This document shows positions 63,040 through 64,000 of a stretch of 64,000 bases of DNA, in pieces. The stretch's first letter is position 1. Each line of letters starts with the position of its first letter. The position numbers and the translations under genes are program-made. Origin of the DNA: a bacterium (lineage in GTDB: Bacteria; Planctomycetota; Planctomycetia; Planctomycetales; Planctomycetaceae); contig WGME01000014.1 of the NCBI GenBank assembly GCA_016125225.1, forward strand, positions 62,001 to 126,000, in the 5' to 3' direction. Below the pieces are notes generated by a model. The model saw only the letters and a program-made list of their open reading frames with translations. It made no database searches and was not told where the DNA came from.

Positions 63040-64000
63040 TTATTTCACGAGTTTGCGGTACTTGATGCGGTGTGGGGTATCGGCATCGGAACCCAGGCGT
63101 TGTTTCCGCAGCGTCTCGTAAGACTGGTAGTTGCCTTCGTGCCAGACCACCGTGCTATCCCCTTCAAATGCGAGGATATGCGTGGCGACACGGTCGAGGA
63201 ACCAACGATCGTGGCTGATGACCACCGCACAGCCAGAGAAGCTTAGCAAGCCTTCTTCCAGAGCCCGCAGCGTATCGACATCGAGGTCGTTGGTCGGTTC
63301 GTCGAGCAGCAGGACGTTGCCGCCGACGGTGAGCGTTTTCGCCAGTAACAACCGGTTGCGTTCCCCCCCGGAGAGGAACTTCACCGGCTTCTGCTGGTCG
63401 GGGCCTTTGAAGTTGAACTTGCCGCAATAGGCACGGCTGTTGATCATCACACTGCCGTACTTCAGGTTATCGTTCCCCCCGGAGATGTTGTCGTAGACCG
63501 ACTTTTCATCGTCGAGGCTTTCGCGGTTCTGTTCGACATAGGCGACCTTTACCGTTTCACCGACGGTGACCTTGCCGCCATCGGGCGATTGCTCACCAAC
63601 AATCATGCGGAACAAAGTCGTCTTACCGGCCCCGTTCGGACCGATGATCCCCACAATTCCTGCGGGCGGCAGACGGAACGACAGGTTTTCGTAGAGAATT
63701 TTGTCGCCGAAGGCTTTGGCGACATTGTCGAAGATGACCACGGTATCGCCGAGACGCGGACCGGGGGGAATCTTCAGTTCAATCGTTTCATCGCGGCTTT
63801 CCTGTTCTTCCGCGACGAGCTTTTCGTAGGCCTGCAGTCGGGCCTTGCTCTTGGCCTGCCGGGCTTTCGGCGAGCTGCGGACCCATTCGAGTTCCTTCTC
63901 GATGGTCTTCTGCCGGGCTGATGCCGACTTTTCTTCCTTCCGTAAGCGTTCCTGTTTCTGCTCCAGCCAGGACGAGTAGTTGCCTTCCCACGGAATACCA
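63040..64000 (-). CDS. ettA: ABC-F ATPase EttA, C-terminal part
   Basis: About 319 C-terminal residues of the translation factor EttA, which binds the ribosomal E site and gates elongation according to ADP/ATP level. The frame runs off the window at 64000, so the start is missing. GIPWEGNYSSWLEQKQERL opens the arm/linker region characteristic of EttA. The second ABC domain has GPNGAGKTTLFRMI (Walker A), LSGGERNRLLLAKTL (signature), LLLDEPTNDLD (Walker B) and VVISHDRWFLDRVATHIL. It ends YETLRKQRL...HRIKYRKLVK. It is soluble, with no membrane domain. Confidence 0.95.
   Translation of the reverse strand, partial: GIPWEGNYSSWLEQKQERLRKEEKSASARQKTIEKELEWVRSSPKARQAKSKARLQAYEKLVAEEQESRDETIELKIPPGPRLGDTVVIFDNVAKAFGDKILYENLSFRLPPAGIVGIIGPNGAGKTTLFRMIVGEQSPDGGKVTVGETVKVAYVEQNRESLDDEKSVYDNISGGNDNLKYGSVMINSRAYCGKFNFKGPDQQKPVKFLSGGERNRLLLAKTLTVGGNVLLLDEPTNDLDVDTLRALEEGLLSFSGCAVVISHDRWFLDRVATHILAFEGDSTVVWHEGNYQSYETLRKQRLGSDADTPHRIKYRKLVK

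Overview
The window looks like chromosome of a member of the Planctomycetota, most likely Planctomycetales. The case rests on several families that are largely confined to or hugely expanded in that phylum: five DUF1501 proteins, three DUF1549/DUF1553 (PSCyt1-type) cytochrome-domain proteins, a ThuA/PVC-type dehydrogenase/HEAT/cytochrome c giant, a DUF1559 H-X9-DG pseudopilin-like protein, a DUF1080 lipoprotein and a CxPSR sulfatase. Genus cannot be fixed from the sequence. Coding density is high, and many genes abut or overlap.

Layout. 1-1141: end of the ATP synthase operon (atpD 3' end, atpC). 1547-2891: FHA/coiled-coil protein and MarR regulator. 2915-9654 (minus): tight four-gene unit GntR regulator > PSCyt1/LamG protein > DUF1501 protein > Atz/Trz-type amidohydrolase, with an inverted repeat upstream. 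9899-14953: MJ1255-like glycosyltransferase, methyltransferase, an ACT-protein/DUF711 pair and a GNAT acetyltransferase. 15094-15164: tRNA-Gln(CUG). 15355-24134 (minus): sulfatase, a ClC protein with CLC-F-like motifs, and a PSCyt1 protein followed by two tandem DUF1501 paralogues. 24322-40465: mostly secreted proteins (an unknown 570-aa protein, an esterase, an unknown 315-aa protein, DUF1501, the 1486-aa dehydrogenase, DUF1080) plus gmd and a divergent XylR-like regulator/Gfo-Idh oxidoreductase pair. 40577-45847 (plus): NIPSNAP protein, mtnA, a self-contained flavin-transfer fusion (two FMN-binding domains, membrane CxxxCP domain, ApbE), and PhzF. 45872-53403 (minus): a peptidoglycan cluster murE-murF-mraY-ftsW-murG followed by an NAD-dependent epimerase. 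53651-55965: ribF and a membrane protein. 56230-59117: a DUF1549-DUF1501 pair. 59213-61546: tyrA and hisS. 61946-62962: DUF1559 protein. 63040-64000: 3' part of ettA (minus).

The cell wall genes can supply the lipid-linked peptidoglycan precursor from UDP-MurNAc-L-Ala-D-Glu onward. murD, murC, ftsI and ftsZ are not in the window. The DUF1501/DUF1549 operons, sulfatase, esterase and dehydrogenase together suggest extracytoplasmic breakdown of complex organic matter.

The strongest candidate for something special is the 907-residue FMN_bind-FMN_bind-membrane-ApbE fusion at 42209-44932. It carries both the flavin acceptor sites and the enzyme that would load them. Second is a set of palindromic REP-like elements. 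One is an inverted pair at 41017-41090, two share a TAGCCGCGAGGCA head, one sits in frame inside the 1486-aa protein, and one repeat cluster encodes the tyrA C-terminus. No CRISPR array, insertion sequence or prophage was seen.
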